Assembly (NCBI GenBank): GCA_039197065.1
Contig: JBCCUL010000011.1
Span: forward strand, 124,001-188,000
Length of the DNA stretch: 64,000 bases
DNA from: JANQPX01 sp039197065
GTDB taxonomy: Bacteria; Pseudomonadota; Alphaproteobacteria; Geminicoccales; Geminicoccaceae
Direction of reading: 5' to 3'
Shown piece after piece: positions 8,209 to 17,719 of this stretch (its first letter is position 1; the number at the start of each line of letters is the position of its first letter). The position numbers and the translations under genes were made by a program. The notes under the pieces were generated by a model. That model made no database searches and was not told where the DNA came from. It saw only the letters and a list, made by a program, of their open reading frames with translations.

Positions 8209-9852
8209 TTAACTAACCACTGACGGCCCTGCCCTGCCCGTCCTTGCCTTGATCTCCGCGACCGCGTCCGCCGCCTCGATCACCGGCGTTAGAGCCTGCT
8301 GCAGGTCCTGGTCATGCTTGGCTGGATCGGCCTCGAAGGACTCCAAGTAGACGCGGAGGGTCGCACCCTCGGTTCCGGTGCCGGAGAGGCGGAAGACGGT
8401 GCGGGCGCCGTTTGTGTAGTAGATGCGGATGCCCTGGTGTTCGGAGACGGAGTTGTCGACCGGGTCGGTGTAGGAAAAGTCGTCGGCCTTTTCGATGGTG
8501 AGGCTGGCGGCCTGATTGCCTGATAGGGTTGGGAGCTGGTCACGGAGGTGCTGCATCACGCTCTCCGCCGCTGCCGTCTCTACCGCCTCGTAGTCATGGC
8601 GGGAGTAGAAGTGGCGGCCGTAGGTTTTCCAGTGGTCGCGGACGATAGCAGCCAGGGGTTGCTGCCTGACGGCAAGAATGTTCAGCCATAAAAGAACGGC
8701 CCAGAGGCCGTCTTTTTCGCGGACGTGGTTGGAGCCGGTGCCGGCGCTTTCCTCGCCGCATAGCGTGGCCTTGCCTACATCCAGCAGATTGCCGAAGAAC
8801 TTCCACCCGGTAGGAGTCTCGTAGCACGAAATGCTTAACTTTTCGGCGACTCGATCGACCGCCTGTGACGTGGGCATCGATCGCGCCACACCTGCCAGGC
8901 CATCCTTGTAACCCGGCGCGAGGTGGGCGTTCGCTGCCAATATGGCGAGGCTGTCGGAGGGGCTGACCACCAGGTTCTGGCCGACGATCAGGTTACGGTC
9001 ACCGTCGCCATCCGAAGCAGCTCCCATGTCGGGGACGCCCGACGGCGTTGACTTGACGGTGAGCGCTTCGACCAGCTCCTTGCAATGGACGGGGTTGGGG
9101 TCGGGGTGGTGTCCACCGAAGTCAGGCTTCGGGGCGCCGTTGATCACGGTGCCCTTCGGGGCGCCGAGTGTTTCCTCCAGTATCTTTGTCGCATAAGGGC
9201 CTGTGATGGCGCTCATGGCGTCGAACCGGAGGCGGAATCCTGTTCCGAACAGGGCACGGATTTTGTCGAAATCGAAGAGGGTAGACATTAGTTCGGCGTA
9301 GTCTTCGACCGGGTCGATGATGTGGACGTCGCAGTCACCGACCCTAGTCATGCCTATCTCGCCGAGATCGATGTCCGGCGCGTCGGCGATCTTGTAGGCT
9401 TGAACGCGTTGCGTTCCTTCGAAGATCTTAGAAGTAATGCTCTCGGGGGCTGGGCCGCCATTCGAGATATTGTATTTGATGCCGAAGTCGCCGTTCGGCC
9501 CGCCGGGATTGTGGCTGGCGGAAAGGATGATGCCGCCGAACGCGCCGCGTTTACGAATGACCGCGGAAGCCGCAGGCGTAGACAACAAGCCGCCCCGCCC
9601 GACCAACAAGTCCCCGAAGCCGCTCGCAGCGGCCATTTTGATGATGGTTTGGATGGCGGTGTCGTTGTGGAAGCGGCCGTCGCCGCCAATGACCAGGGTT
9701 TTGCCCTCATAGCCTTCGAGGCTGTCGAAGATGCATTGGACGAAGTTTTCGAGATAGTGGGGCTGCTGGAAGACGCTGACCTTTTTGCGAAGGCCGGAGG
9801 TGCCGGGTTTCTGGCCCTCGAAGGGAGTGGTGGCGACTGTGTTGATGGTCAT
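8209..9852 (-). CDS. pgm: Alpha-D-glucose phosphate-specific phosphoglucomutase
   Basis: A 547-aa phosphohexomutase interconverting glucose 1-phosphate and glucose 6-phosphate, linking glycolysis to glycogen, cyclic glucan and envelope sugar synthesis. It begins MTINTVATTPFEGQKPGTSGLRKKV, the usual start of this family. The phosphoserine loop ILSASHNPGG has S113 as phospho-acceptor, and the magnesium loop DGDGDRN and sugar-binding ESAGTGSNH follow. The frame stays open upstream for another 302 codons, but that extension is not protein-like and the family's length and start point to ATG 9852. It is divergent from the DUF1223 gene. In many alphaproteobacteria pgm lies with glg genes; here it is alone. 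Confidence 0.95.
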   Translation of the reverse strand: MTINTVATTPFEGQKPGTSGLRKKVSVFQQPHYLENFVQCIFDSLEGYEGKTLVIGGDGRFHNDTAIQTIIKMAAASGFGDLLVGRGGLLSTPAASAVIRKRGAFGGIILSASHNPGGPNGDFGIKYNISNGGPAPESITSKIFEGTQRVQAYKIADAPDIDLGEIGMTRVGDCDVHIIDPVEDYAELMSTLFDFDKIRALFGTGFRLRFDAMSAITGPYATKILEETLGAPKGTVINGAPKPDFGGHHPDPNPVHCKELVEALTVKSTPSGVPDMGAASDGDGDRNLIVGQNLVVSPSDSLAILAANAHLAPGYKDGLAGVARSMPTSQAVDRVAEKLSISCYETPTGWKFFGNLLDVGKATLCGEESAGTGSNHVREKDGLWAVLLWLNILAVRQQPLAAIVRDHWKTYGRHFYSRHDYEAVETAAAESVMQHLRDQLPTLSGNQAASLTIEKADDFSYTDPVDNSVSEHQGIRIYYTNGARTVFRLSGTGTEGATLRVYLESFEADPAKHDQDLQQALTPVIEAADAVAEIKARTGRAGPSVVS

Positions 9853-9975
9853 TGTTCGGACGTGTCCCTGGTTGCTGGTGCATGGATGGCGCGGGACGGC
9901 GCGGATCGCAAGAGGTAACGCTGATTTGACTGGCTGTGGCTGGCGAATGCGGCGGCTATCGAGCATGATCGATCC

Positions 9976-10677
9976 ATGATCAAACATATCTGCAAAGTCA
10001 GCGCTGTGCTCGCAGCACTGTCGACGACGGCGGTGGCGGAAGATGCGCCGGTTGTCGTCGAGTTGTTCACATCGCAGGGCTGCTATAGCTGTCCGCCTGC
10101 GGATGAGCTTCTGGGCGAACTTGCGGCGCGCGAGGATGTGCTGCCGCTGGCGTTCCACGTCACCTACTGGGACCGGCTGGGCTGGCCGGACACGCTTGGG
10201 CTGGAGGCCGGCACGGCGCGCCAGGAGGCTTATGCGCGGACGCTTGGAAACGGGCGGATGTATACGCCGCAGATGGTCGTGCAGGGGCAGATCGACGTGG
10301 TCGGGTCGCAGCGCGGCCGGGTGGCGAAGGCGCTGGAGATTGCGGCTGAGACGAGCCGCCTCGGGCTGACGATTGAAGATGGTGCGGTCACCATTCCCGC
10401 GGGCGGTGACGGCGGAACCGTTTGGCTGGCTGCCTATGACGACGTGAATGAGGTGGCGATCGACCGCGGCGAAAACGCCGGCAAGACGCTGACGTACCAC
10501 AAGTCCGTGCGCGAGCTTACCGAGCTTGGCCGCTATGATGGCGGGGCGATGACGGCGGGACTGCCGCTTGAGCGCCTCGCCGCCGATGGTCGCGACGGGG
10601 CTGCAGTCCTGTTGCAGGCCGATGACGGTGCGATCATCGGCGCCGCTCGGGTGCCTCTTTCGTCGGCGGAAAGCTGA
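9976..10677 (+). CDS. DUF1223 secreted thioredoxin-like protein
   Basis: A 233-aa protein with an N-terminal signal peptide (KHICKVSAVLAALSTTAVAE) followed by a thioredoxin-like domain of the DUF1223 family. The signature VVVELFTSQGCYSCPPADELL contains a CxxC pair (CYSC), then FHVTYWDRLGWPD and TPQMVVQGQIDVVGSQ, all strongly conserved in alphaproteobacteria. It is likely periplasmic. The biochemical role is not established; a redox or thiol-binding role follows from the fold and the CxxC pair. It is transcribed divergently from pgm over a 123-bp spacer and converges with the EamA transporter gene. Confidence 0.88.
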   Translation: MIKHICKVSAVLAALSTTAVAEDAPVVVELFTSQGCYSCPPADELLGELAAREDVLPLAFHVTYWDRLGWPDTLGLEAGTARQEAYARTLGNGRMYTPQMVVQGQIDVVGSQRGRVAKALEIAAETSRLGLTIEDGAVTIPAGGDGGTVWLAAYDDVNEVAIDRGENAGKTLTYHKSVRELTELGRYDGGAMTAGLPLERLAADGRDGAAVLLQADDGAIIGAARVPLSSAES

Positions 10678-10738
10678 CCCAGAAGCGCAAAGCCTGCGGA
10701 CTTTCGCACCCCAAAAATGCAGTGCGGTTAACCCGCCA

Positions 10739-11707
10739 TTAACCTTCTTCTGGCACATTCGCCTTCGATGTCGATGACGGGCTCGATGCTTCCCGTCCGT
10801 GTCGAGGTCCAGTCCGCCATGCTGCTGGCAGCAGCCGCAGCAACCTGCCGTCGATGAGGGCGAGGCCGGTCATGATGAGGGCCATGCCGGCAAGCTGGGG
10901 TGGCGTTATGGTCTCGTCGAGAAGGATTGTTCCGAGCAGGAGGGCGCTGATGGGAATGAGGAAGGTGACGAGCATCAGGTTGGTGGCGCCGGCGAGCGCC
11001 AGGATCTTGAAGTAGAGGATGTAGGCGAGCGCGGTGCTGAAGATGGCGACCCCGATGAGCGATGCCCAGGTGGCGGCGCCCGGCATGTCGAGCTCGAAGG
11101 GGCGATCGATCAGGAGGACGATTGGGATCAGGAGGAGTGTGCTGCAGGTGACCTGACCGGCCGCGAAGATGATAGGAGAAAGGCCCTTGAAACGTCGGCC
11201 ATAGAGGCTTGCAAAGCTGTAGGTCAGTGCAGCGGTGAGAATGGCGAGCTGGGCGAGAGCTTCGGCGCCGATGCCGGCGAGCGCCGCCGGCCCGATCATC
11301 AGGACGGCGCCGGCAAAGCCGACGATGACGCCGAGGGCGCGGTTGGTTGTGAGCTTTTCGTCTGCGGTCAGGATGTGGGCAACAATGACGGCGAAGAGCG
11401 GGGTTGTAGCGTTCAGGATCGATGCAAGTCCGGAGGTGATCTCCATCTGGCCCCAGGTGATGAGGCTGAAGGGGATAAAGTTGTTGAGCGTGCCCATGAC
11501 CATAAAGGCGCCCCAGACCCCGATGTCCGACGGCATGCTGTGGCCTGTCGCGAGGATGACAATGTGCAGCGCGAGAGCAGCAATGCCGACCCGGCCGAGA
11601 ACAATGGTTAAGGGCGGCAGTTCGCGAAGCGCGATTTCCGCGAAGAAGAATGAACCGCCCCAGAGAATGGAAAGCAGGATCAGGAGAAACCAGGCCTTGG
11701 CGCTCAT
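10739..11707 (-). CDS. DMT-superfamily EamA transporter
   Basis: A 322-aa inner-membrane protein with about ten hydrophobic segments in two EamA repeats, roughly residues 5-138 and 150-288. It begins with WFLLILLSILWGGSFFFAEIAL, the typical first helix of drug/metabolite transporters. The second repeat ends at LIMTGLALIDGRLL, followed by a hydrophilic tail of about 35 residues rich in serine and arginine. Members export amino acids or other metabolites; the substrate cannot be predicted. It stands alone between the convergent DUF1223 gene and the upstream MBL gene. A longer open frame in another minus frame over the same bases is a shadow. Confidence 0.9.
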   Translation of the reverse strand: MSAKAWFLLILLSILWGGSFFFAEIALRELPPLTIVLGRVGIAALALHIVILATGHSMPSDIGVWGAFMVMGTLNNFIPFSLITWGQMEITSGLASILNATTPLFAVIVAHILTADEKLTTNRALGVIVGFAGAVLMIGPAALAGIGAEALAQLAILTAALTYSFASLYGRRFKGLSPIIFAAGQVTCSTLLLIPIVLLIDRPFELDMPGAATWASLIGVAIFSTALAYILYFKILALAGATNLMLVTFLIPISALLLGTILLDETITPPQLAGMALIMTGLALIDGRLLRLLPAAWRTGPRHGREASSPSSTSKANVPEEG

Positions 11708-11967
11708 GGGCAGTTGGCAGGCGACATCGGATCATCCTTCGTCCGGTTTGTTTCGTGGTAGCGTTGCCCATCCCGCTTTGTCGAGCCACCCGTTTCTTGC
11801 TTAAGGCGCCCTTTACGGACGTCCATCTGACGGCATCAGGTGACGATGCTTGCCGGGCCAGCGCTGATGGAAAGATGCAGGTTGATGTGGACGGATCCGA
11901 GCGCTTGTCAGAGATGCAGACCGCAGGAACAAGACCCGGCTTTTCGCTCACCCACCGAGTTGGACCG

Positions 11968-13011
11968 CTAAGGTCGGCTATAGAGATTGACGCCAGAAGC
12001 CTCTGTATGTCGGACAAGCCGGCCTTTGAAGACGAGATGGTTGAGGTGAGCTAGAGCCTCTCCGAGAGCAAAGCCAAGCTGGTGGGCGTCCAGTTCGCGC
12101 TCGAACAAGGCAGGCATGATGTTGACAGCGCTTCGGCCTGTGCCGGCGGCTTCAACAGCGCGGTCCAGCCGATCCAAGTGATGATCGATCAGTTGATCGA
12201 TCCGGCCATGCAGACCATGGAACGGCTGGCCGTGGGATGGCAGGACAAGTGTCGTTTCAGGCAATGCGCGAAAGGTCTCCAGGCTTTGCAGATATTCATT
12301 CAACGGGTCGGCATCCGCTTCGGCCGGCCAGACGCTGATATTGGGTGAGATCTTCTGCAAGACTTGATCAGCCGCGATCAGGATTTCCCGCGCAGCGTTG
12401 AAGAGGCACATCATCTCTGGCGCGTGTCCCCGGCCGATCATGACCCGCCAAGCCTCGCCATCGATCAAAATGTCGTCGCCTTCATGAACGCGATGATAGG
12501 ATGCTGGCGGCGCACCCGCACGGGTGCGATAGAGATTGCCCCGTTGAGCGCGCTTGTCGATCCTCTTCGGATCAAGTCCGGCGGCATGGTCGAAGCGCCG
12601 TCCAGCATCGACGAAGTCATCGCTCACGTCATGGAACAGCGCCCGTGCGGTCAGCCACTCCGTCCGGGTCGTCCAGAACTCAGCACCTGTTCGAGCGCAA
12701 AGCCAACCGGCCAGCCCCATGTGATCGGGATGGAAATGGGTCGCGATCAGACGTTTAAGCGGTAGATCGGCGAGGATCGCATTCAACCTCTCCTCCCAAT
12801 AGGTCCTGGTCGGACCATCATCGATGCCTGTATCGATCAAGGTCCAGCCATCGCCGTCGCGCAGGAGCCAGATATTCACGTGATCAAGGGCGAATGGCAG
12901 AGGCAGACGCATGCCGTTCAAGCCGCTCGACATCGTCACCATCGGCCCGAGCGCGTCGAGGTGAAGATCGGGAATGGTGGCAATTGACGCCGATATACTC
13001 TTATCGCTCAC
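11968..13011 (-). CDS. MBL-fold metallo-hydrolase
   Basis: A 347-aa metallo-beta-lactamase-fold hydrolase. The metal motif HFHPDHMG (HxHxDH) is at about residues 92-99, with further ligands in RGHAPEMMCLF and VLPSHGQPF. The protein resembles the glyoxalase II-like hydrolases that carry a C-terminal helical domain (here DRLDRAVEAAG to FKGRLVRH). The GTG start at 13011 has AGGAG 8 nt upstream. It is 260 bp upstream of the EamA gene on the same strand, probably a separate unit. The substrate, a thioester, lactone or phosphodiester, is unknown. Confidence 0.88.
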   Translation of the reverse strand: MSDKSISASIATIPDLHLDALGPMVTMSSGLNGMRLPLPFALDHVNIWLLRDGDGWTLIDTGIDDGPTRTYWEERLNAILADLPLKRLIATHFHPDHMGLAGWLCARTGAEFWTTRTEWLTARALFHDVSDDFVDAGRRFDHAAGLDPKRIDKRAQRGNLYRTRAGAPPASYHRVHEGDDILIDGEAWRVMIGRGHAPEMMCLFNAAREILIAADQVLQKISPNISVWPAEADADPLNEYLQSLETFRALPETTLVLPSHGQPFHGLHGRIDQLIDHHLDRLDRAVEAAGTGRSAVNIMPALFERELDAHQLGFALGEALAHLNHLVFKGRLVRHTEASGVNLYSRP

Positions 13012-13538
13012 GTGATCGTCTCCTGACGCGGGGCTTCGAATAAAATCGTCTGCTTCGGATTCATGCTACACAGAAGTGTATCAACTCGGCAGTCGAGATA
13101 TTCGCAAGGGTCAAGCCGCCCATGCCCTGATCAATGAGGAACCCTCTGATCACGCCGAACAACGAAAACGCTTCCTACCTCAATCGCGACCCTGCCTCGT
13201 TCCCTATGCGCCAGCTTAGCGAGCATTCGGGCGACGGTGCATCCATAGCACGGCGTCTCATTTCTGTTCGGAGACGATGGACAGTCAATTTTTGTCTCGA
13301 AAAATGAATATTTCGAACTACCGCCATATCGATAGCAATATTTCATTCCTCTGTCGAAAACCAGCAATGTCGGTTGTTTCATCTATTTCGAGGTTTGGCC
13401 ACTGATTGCAGAAAGCCGTTCAACGTCGCTGAACTGCGTAATATCGACCTGACAATGACTTGACGCTCCCGGTTTGATCAGGCTAGGGAGCCTTGGACAT
13501 GAAGCAACGAAATATGTGGCGAGGAATATCCTCTTCCC
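13012..13538. other. Intergenic stretch with no supported gene
   Basis: This 527-bp spacer separates the divergent MBL-hydrolase and HugZ-like genes. It is somewhat AT-richer around 13270-13340. An 83-codon minus-strand frame (13131-13382) has no recognisable family; it contains four cysteines but no clear ribosome binding site or homology that I recognise. It should hold the promoters of both flanking genes. I see no convincing RNA or repeat. Confidence 0.5.
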
Positions 13539-14261
13539 ATGACCGACGATGATCGTTCGCGCATTGATGCTGCAGCCCGCCATCTCATACGCGCCGCCGC
13601 TGTTGGCAGCCTTGCGACCGTCATGCGTGAAAGCGATGGCGCCCCCTACGCCTCCCTGGTCGCGGTTGCCACTGATCATGATGGTGCGCCGATCCTTCTG
13701 CTTTCCGATCTGGCCGATCACAGCAAGAACCTGAAGAGAGATGAGAGAGTCTCGCTTCTTCTGTCCGGCAGTGGAGCGCATGAGGACCCGCTTGCAGGCG
13801 AGCGGCTTTCGCTCATGGGCAGACTGGCTCGCTCCGACAAGCAGACGCTTCGGGAACGCTATCTATCCCGTCATCCTCGAGCCGCGGGCTACGCCAGTTT
13901 TGCGGATTTCGCTTTTTACCACATGTCGGTCGATCGAGCTCATTTGATCGCCGGCTTTGGCAGGATCCACTGGATCGAGGAGGAAAAGCTCCGTATCGAG
14001 CCCTCTGAACAGCTTGTCGCTGCAGAGACGGATATCGTCGCACATATGAACGACGATCATGCCGATGCCGTGCAGCTCTATGCGACGAAACTTCTTGGCT
14101 GTGGTGATGGTGATTGGCGCCTGACTGGCGTTGATGGTGAAGGCGCCGATCTCAGGCTTCGGGACCAGGTCGCACGGTTGTCTTTTGACCGCCAGGTGCA
14201 GAACAGCACCGATGTACGTAAGGAATTTATAAGGTTGGTTAATAAAGCAAGAAGTACTTGA
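13539..14261 (+). CDS. HugZ-like / pyridoxamine 5'-phosphate oxidase-fold protein with DUF2470
   Basis: A 240-aa protein with an N-terminal FMN-binding split-barrel (residues about 8-150, with VGSLATVMRESDGAPYASLVAVATDHDG and ILLLSDLADHSKNL) and a C-terminal DUF2470 domain beginning near residue 160 (DIVAHMNDDHADAVQLYATKLLG). This two-domain form is found in HugZ haem oxygenases and in many alphaproteobacterial proteins of uncertain role. The conserved HMNDDHAD segment contains the histidines of the C-terminal domain. A GAGGA lies 11 nt before the ATG. pckA follows on the same strand after a 130-bp gap. Haem degradation is possible but not shown. Confidence 0.85.
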   Translation: MTDDDRSRIDAAARHLIRAAAVGSLATVMRESDGAPYASLVAVATDHDGAPILLLSDLADHSKNLKRDERVSLLLSGSGAHEDPLAGERLSLMGRLARSDKQTLRERYLSRHPRAAGYASFADFAFYHMSVDRAHLIAGFGRIHWIEEEKLRIEPSEQLVAAETDIVAHMNDDHADAVQLYATKLLGCGDGDWRLTGVDGEGADLRLRDQVARLSFDRQVQNSTDVRKEFIRLVNKARST

Positions 14262-14390
14262 AGTCAAAATGGCACATAAATTAGATTTTTCCCATGAAGA
14301 ATGACTAAGGAAGAATCAAACCAACCGACTCTCTTCTTAAGATCAACAACCAAATGCCAACAAACGACTAACAACAAGGACACGAAAACT

Positions 14391-16010
14391 GTGGATAAAA
14401 TGACGCAGCAGATCGGACCGGTTATCAGTAAGAATGGACTGTCCCCACTTGGACTCAGCGCACCTAGCCTGATCCAGTGGAACCTGTTACCTTCAGCCTT
14501 GATCCAGCAAGCCGTAAAGCGTGGCGAAGGCGCTTTGGTTACCGGCGGCGCCTTCAACGCCACGACAGGGCGCCATACAGGTCGCTCGCCGAACGACAAG
14601 TTCTTCGTTAACCATGCGAGCCTGAAAGACGGCATCGATTGGGGCAAGTTCAATCAGCCGATCAGCGTCGAGGCTGCCGATCGCATCTGGAAAAAGGCGC
14701 GAGCCCACGTCGCAGGTCGCGATCTGTTCGTTCAGGACCTCCTCGCAGGCGCCGATCCAGCCTATCAGCTGAAGGTGCGTGTGATCACCGAGCAGGCTTG
14801 GCACAATCTTTTCGCGCAGAACATGTTCCGCGTGCCAAGTGCAGAGGAGCGCGTCGACTTCGATCCCGACTACACCGTGCTGCAGGTTCCCTCTCTCAAA
14901 GCCGACCCCGCTACGGACGATACCAATTCCGAGACGGCCATCCTCGTCGATCTCGAAAGGAAAACCGTCCTGGTCTGCGGCTCCAGCTATGCCGGCGAGA
15001 TCAAGAAGTCGATCTTCGGCATATTGAATTATCTTCTACCCGACATGGGCGTGATGCCGATGCATTGCTCCGCCAATGTCGGCTCTTCCGGCGACACCGC
15101 CATCTTCTTCGGGCTTTCTGGTACGGGCAAGACCACACTCTCGGCCGACAGCACGCGCACGCTGCTCGGCGACGACGAGCATGGTTGGGGGCCGAACGGC
15201 GTCTTCAACTTTGAAGGCGGCTGCTATGCCAAGGTCATCAAACTCCGAGAGGAGACTGAGCCCGAGATCTACGGCGCCGTCCATCGGTTCGGCACCATTC
15301 TCGAAAACGTCGTCGTCGATCCTCTGACCGGCGCCTGCGATTTCGACGATGGGAGCCTGACCGAGAACACCCGCGCCTGCTATCCGCTCGATTTCATCCC
15401 CAATGCCAGCGCTACCGGCATCACCGGCCATCCGAAGAACATCGTCATGCTCACGGCCGATGCCTTCGGCGTTCTGCCGCCGATCAGCCGACTGACCCCG
15501 GAGCAGGCGATGTATCATTTCCTGTCCGGCTACACGGCCAAGGTGGCTGGCACGGAAAAGGGCTTGGCCGAGCCGCAGGCAACCTTCTCGACATGTTTCG
15601 GCGCCCCCTTCATGCCGCGTCATCCCTCAGTCTACGCCGAGATGTTGGGCGACCTGATGCGCAAACATGACGTCACCTGCTGGCTGGTCAATACCGGCTG
15701 GACCGGGGGCGCCTACGGTGTTGGCGAACGGATGAAGCTCGGCTACACCCGCGCCATGGTTCAAGCTGCCCTGGACGGCAAACTCGCGGAAGTCGCCGCG
15801 CGACCCCATCCGGATTTTGGCCTCCTCATGCCTGAGGCCTGTCCGGAGGTCCCCTGCAGCGTGCTCAGCCCCAGGGGCGCATGGTCCGACGGCAGCGCTT
15901 ACGACCAGATGGCTCGTGATGTCGCTGGCCGTTTCGCCGACAACTTCACGCAGTTCGAGCCTTATGTCAGTGACGCCGTCAAGTCCGCGTCTATCCGGCC
16001 ACGGATCTGA
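14391..16010 (+). CDS. pckA: Phosphoenolpyruvate carboxykinase (ATP)
   Basis: A gluconeogenic enzyme converting oxaloacetate and ATP to phosphoenolpyruvate, CO2 and ADP. It shows the substrate motif RTGRSPNDKF-like TGRSPNDKFFV, the metal/kinase motif MHCSANVG, and the P-loop GLSGTGKTTLS. The open frame extends to 14301, but those 30 codons are AT-rich and unlike the family. GTG 14391 has AAGGA 10 nt upstream and gives 539 aa; ATG 14400 would give 536 aa, equal to the usual rhizobial size. I prefer 14391 because of the ribosome binding site; the two differ by three residues. It is a single gene, followed 147 bp later by a strong terminator hairpin. Confidence 0.95.
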   Translation: MDKMTQQIGPVISKNGLSPLGLSAPSLIQWNLLPSALIQQAVKRGEGALVTGGAFNATTGRHTGRSPNDKFFVNHASLKDGIDWGKFNQPISVEAADRIWKKARAHVAGRDLFVQDLLAGADPAYQLKVRVITEQAWHNLFAQNMFRVPSAEERVDFDPDYTVLQVPSLKADPATDDTNSETAILVDLERKTVLVCGSSYAGEIKKSIFGILNYLLPDMGVMPMHCSANVGSSGDTAIFFGLSGTGKTTLSADSTRTLLGDDEHGWGPNGVFNFEGGCYAKVIKLREETEPEIYGAVHRFGTILENVVVDPLTGACDFDDGSLTENTRACYPLDFIPNASATGITGHPKNIVMLTADAFGVLPPISRLTPEQAMYHFLSGYTAKVAGTEKGLAEPQATFSTCFGAPFMPRHPSVYAEMLGDLMRKHDVTCWLVNTGWTGGAYGVGERMKLGYTRAMVQAALDGKLAEVAARPHPDFGLLMPEACPEVPCSVLSPRGAWSDGSAYDQMARDVAGRFADNFTQFEPYVSDAVKSASIRPRI

Positions 16011-16157
16011 TCGATCGCTGAACGGTAAATTGCGCGATCTGGCACGGACCTTGCTTCGATAACCACGTCGGTCGCTTATTGCGGGTGAGGCTGCATCCCC
16101 TGGAGCCCGCGGCATCGATCGGCTGGTCTCCCCATAGTGGACCGTCCTTGTGAATTA

Positions 16158-16187
16158 GGCCCCGCCGAACTCGGCGGGGCCGCTTTT
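16158..16187 (+). terminator. Rho-independent terminator downstream of pckA
   Basis: A perfect 10-bp GC-rich stem (16158-16167 with 16172-16181) closes a 4-nt loop and is followed by CGCTTTTC. It lies in the 304-bp gap between pckA and the convergent DUF3179 gene, 147 bp after the pckA stop, and most likely ends the pckA transcript. The short T tract is on the + strand, so it serves pckA better than the opposing gene. Nothing else was seen in this gap. Confidence 0.75.
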
Positions 16188-16314
16188 CATCGTTGAGCTG
16201 CTAGAGATCAAGTCGCCAAGAGCACAAAACACGGCGTTCCATCAACTTTCCAAGACCGCCGATGCCCTGACCGGCCGTTGGCCATTCTTTGTGCAGGATG
16301 TGCTTTGCAGTTGA

Positions 16315-17667
16315 TCAGTTCTCGGCAAGCGGGCCGCCGGCGATGAATCCCTGCCAGGCGAACCAATAAGCGATGTGACCTGGAAGCCGCTCCATAACCT
16401 GACCGTCATCGGCGATCAGTCCCTCCTCTCGAACCTTCATCGGCAGATCGCCCGCCAGAATCATGTCGGGATCGTCGGTCGCCTTGACCACAACATCATC
16501 CCTGAGATAGGCGCGCACCGTGCGCGTCTCGACATCACCGATCAGAACGACCCGAAGATCACCGATGCGGTCGTTGATAACCCGCTTATCCGCAAAGTCT
16601 GCAAGCGGCCAGGCCTTGGCGAGACCATCGACACGCACGGCATAAACATAGTCCTTCGGTTCGAGACGTTCGTCCTCCACCAGGGCCGGGAACATGAGAT
16701 TGGATGAAGCAAAGTAGCTCCCATAGGGACTCCCGGGCGTGTAGTCCCTGTCATAGCCTGTCTCGAGAGAAAGAACTTTGGTTTCAGGATGTTGATCCAA
16801 CCAACGGGACCAGCTGGTGATCGCCACCGGCAGCACGTCGAGCTCGATGTCCGATCCTGTCAGAGGACCGACCACGGGACGTCCGGTAAACTGATTCCAA
16901 AGGCTCTTCGTCTCCTGGTCATACATCAGCTTGTTGGACCGATAGAGAAAACCTGACGAGCCGAAGACGAACGGTTCGTCTCTGCCTTCAAGGTCGGTCT
17001 TATAGAGGATGCCCGAACCGCAAAGCGTGCAGTAGGCAAGGCTGACGGGCTGGCCGCCGACGACGTCATTGAACATCTCATGCCAGTCGAGGATGCGGAG
17101 CGGATAGGCGCGCGCATCGCCGTTGATGGCCACCCCGAAGACCAGTTCATCATCGATCAGATAAGTCGCCTCGTTCGCAGGGATGTGCTTGGGATTGGTT
17201 AGTGCGGGGATGCCATCCTTGACCACGCCGCCCCATACGATCTCCTCAAGACGGATTTCGTGATCGACGCCAACGTGGAGGAACGCGCGAAAGTTTGGAT
17301 CGATCGCCGCCATCATGTCGGCCTTGAAGATATCGAAGCCGGCAAAGGGTTCGATTTCCGGATGGGCCTGCTGCCAGAGCATCCATTCACGCCAGCTCTT
17401 GCCTTGTGTCTCACCCGTGAGTGCTGCGAGGGCGTCGTCGAACCTGCTGTCGTTGCGGATGAAGCGCATCACCTGAATGAAGGCGGCGGCGACGTCGGGC
17501 TTTCCCCTCTCGATCAGACGATCGATCGCTTCGCCACGAACCGCAAGATCATCTGCGAACAGACGCGGGATGACGTCCAGAACATCGTCTGTCTCGGTCG
17601 TCTGAGCCGAAAGTGTCTGGCTTCCGATGAACAGAGCCAGCGCGAACATCATAAGAAGGGATTTCAT
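16315..17667 (-). CDS. DUF3179 domain protein, exported
   Basis: A 450-aa protein of the DUF3179 family. The signal peptide MKSLLMMFALALFIGSQTLSAQ supports the start at 17667; two in-frame ATGs upstream (17688, 17706) are possible but lack a ribosome binding site. The central domain contains LVFGVAINGDARAYPLRILDWHEMFND and VSLAYCTLCGSGILY with a CxxC pair, then the conserved LWNQFTGRPVVGPLTG. The family is exported and its role is unknown; the cysteine pair suggests redox activity or metal binding. It lies directly downstream of a TlpA-type thiol-disulfide protein on the same strand, 52 bp apart, which hints at shared thiol chemistry in the periplasm. Confidence 0.85.
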   Translation of the reverse strand: MKSLLMMFALALFIGSQTLSAQTTETDDVLDVIPRLFADDLAVRGEAIDRLIERGKPDVAAAFIQVMRFIRNDSRFDDALAALTGETQGKSWREWMLWQQAHPEIEPFAGFDIFKADMMAAIDPNFRAFLHVGVDHEIRLEEIVWGGVVKDGIPALTNPKHIPANEATYLIDDELVFGVAINGDARAYPLRILDWHEMFNDVVGGQPVSLAYCTLCGSGILYKTDLEGRDEPFVFGSSGFLYRSNKLMYDQETKSLWNQFTGRPVVGPLTGSDIELDVLPVAITSWSRWLDQHPETKVLSLETGYDRDYTPGSPYGSYFASSNLMFPALVEDERLEPKDYVYAVRVDGLAKAWPLADFADKRVINDRIGDLRVVLIGDVETRTVRAYLRDDVVVKATDDPDMILAGDLPMKVREEGLIADDGQVMERLPGHIAYWFAWQGFIAGGPLAEN

Positions 17668-17719
17668 CAAGACATCTTTCTTGATCATGGGCGGGGCGCC
17701 GGCCATCCGACCATGAGAT

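Noticed and set aside
10728..10743. Perfect CtrA-type site TTAA-N7-TTAAC
   Set aside because: It lies between the 3' ends of two convergent genes and overlaps the EamA stop codon, so a promoter role is unlikely; a match of this length is expected by chance now and then.
9853..10758. 302-codon upstream extension of the pgm frame
   Set aside because: The extension runs over the DUF1223 gene on the other strand and its translation is arginine-rich and low in protein character; the phosphoglucomutase family start is at 9852.
10728..12017. 429-codon minus-strand frame over the EamA gene
   Set aside because: It is a shadow in another frame of the EamA gene, rich in arginine and histidine, whereas the 322-aa frame has clear transmembrane repeats.
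11650..12054. 134-codon plus-strand frame in the EamA/MBL gap
   Set aside because: It overlaps both flanking minus-strand genes and has no family features.
13131..13382. 83-codon minus-strand frame
   Set aside because: No recognisable family, no clear ribosome binding site, and it fills only part of a spacer between divergent genes.
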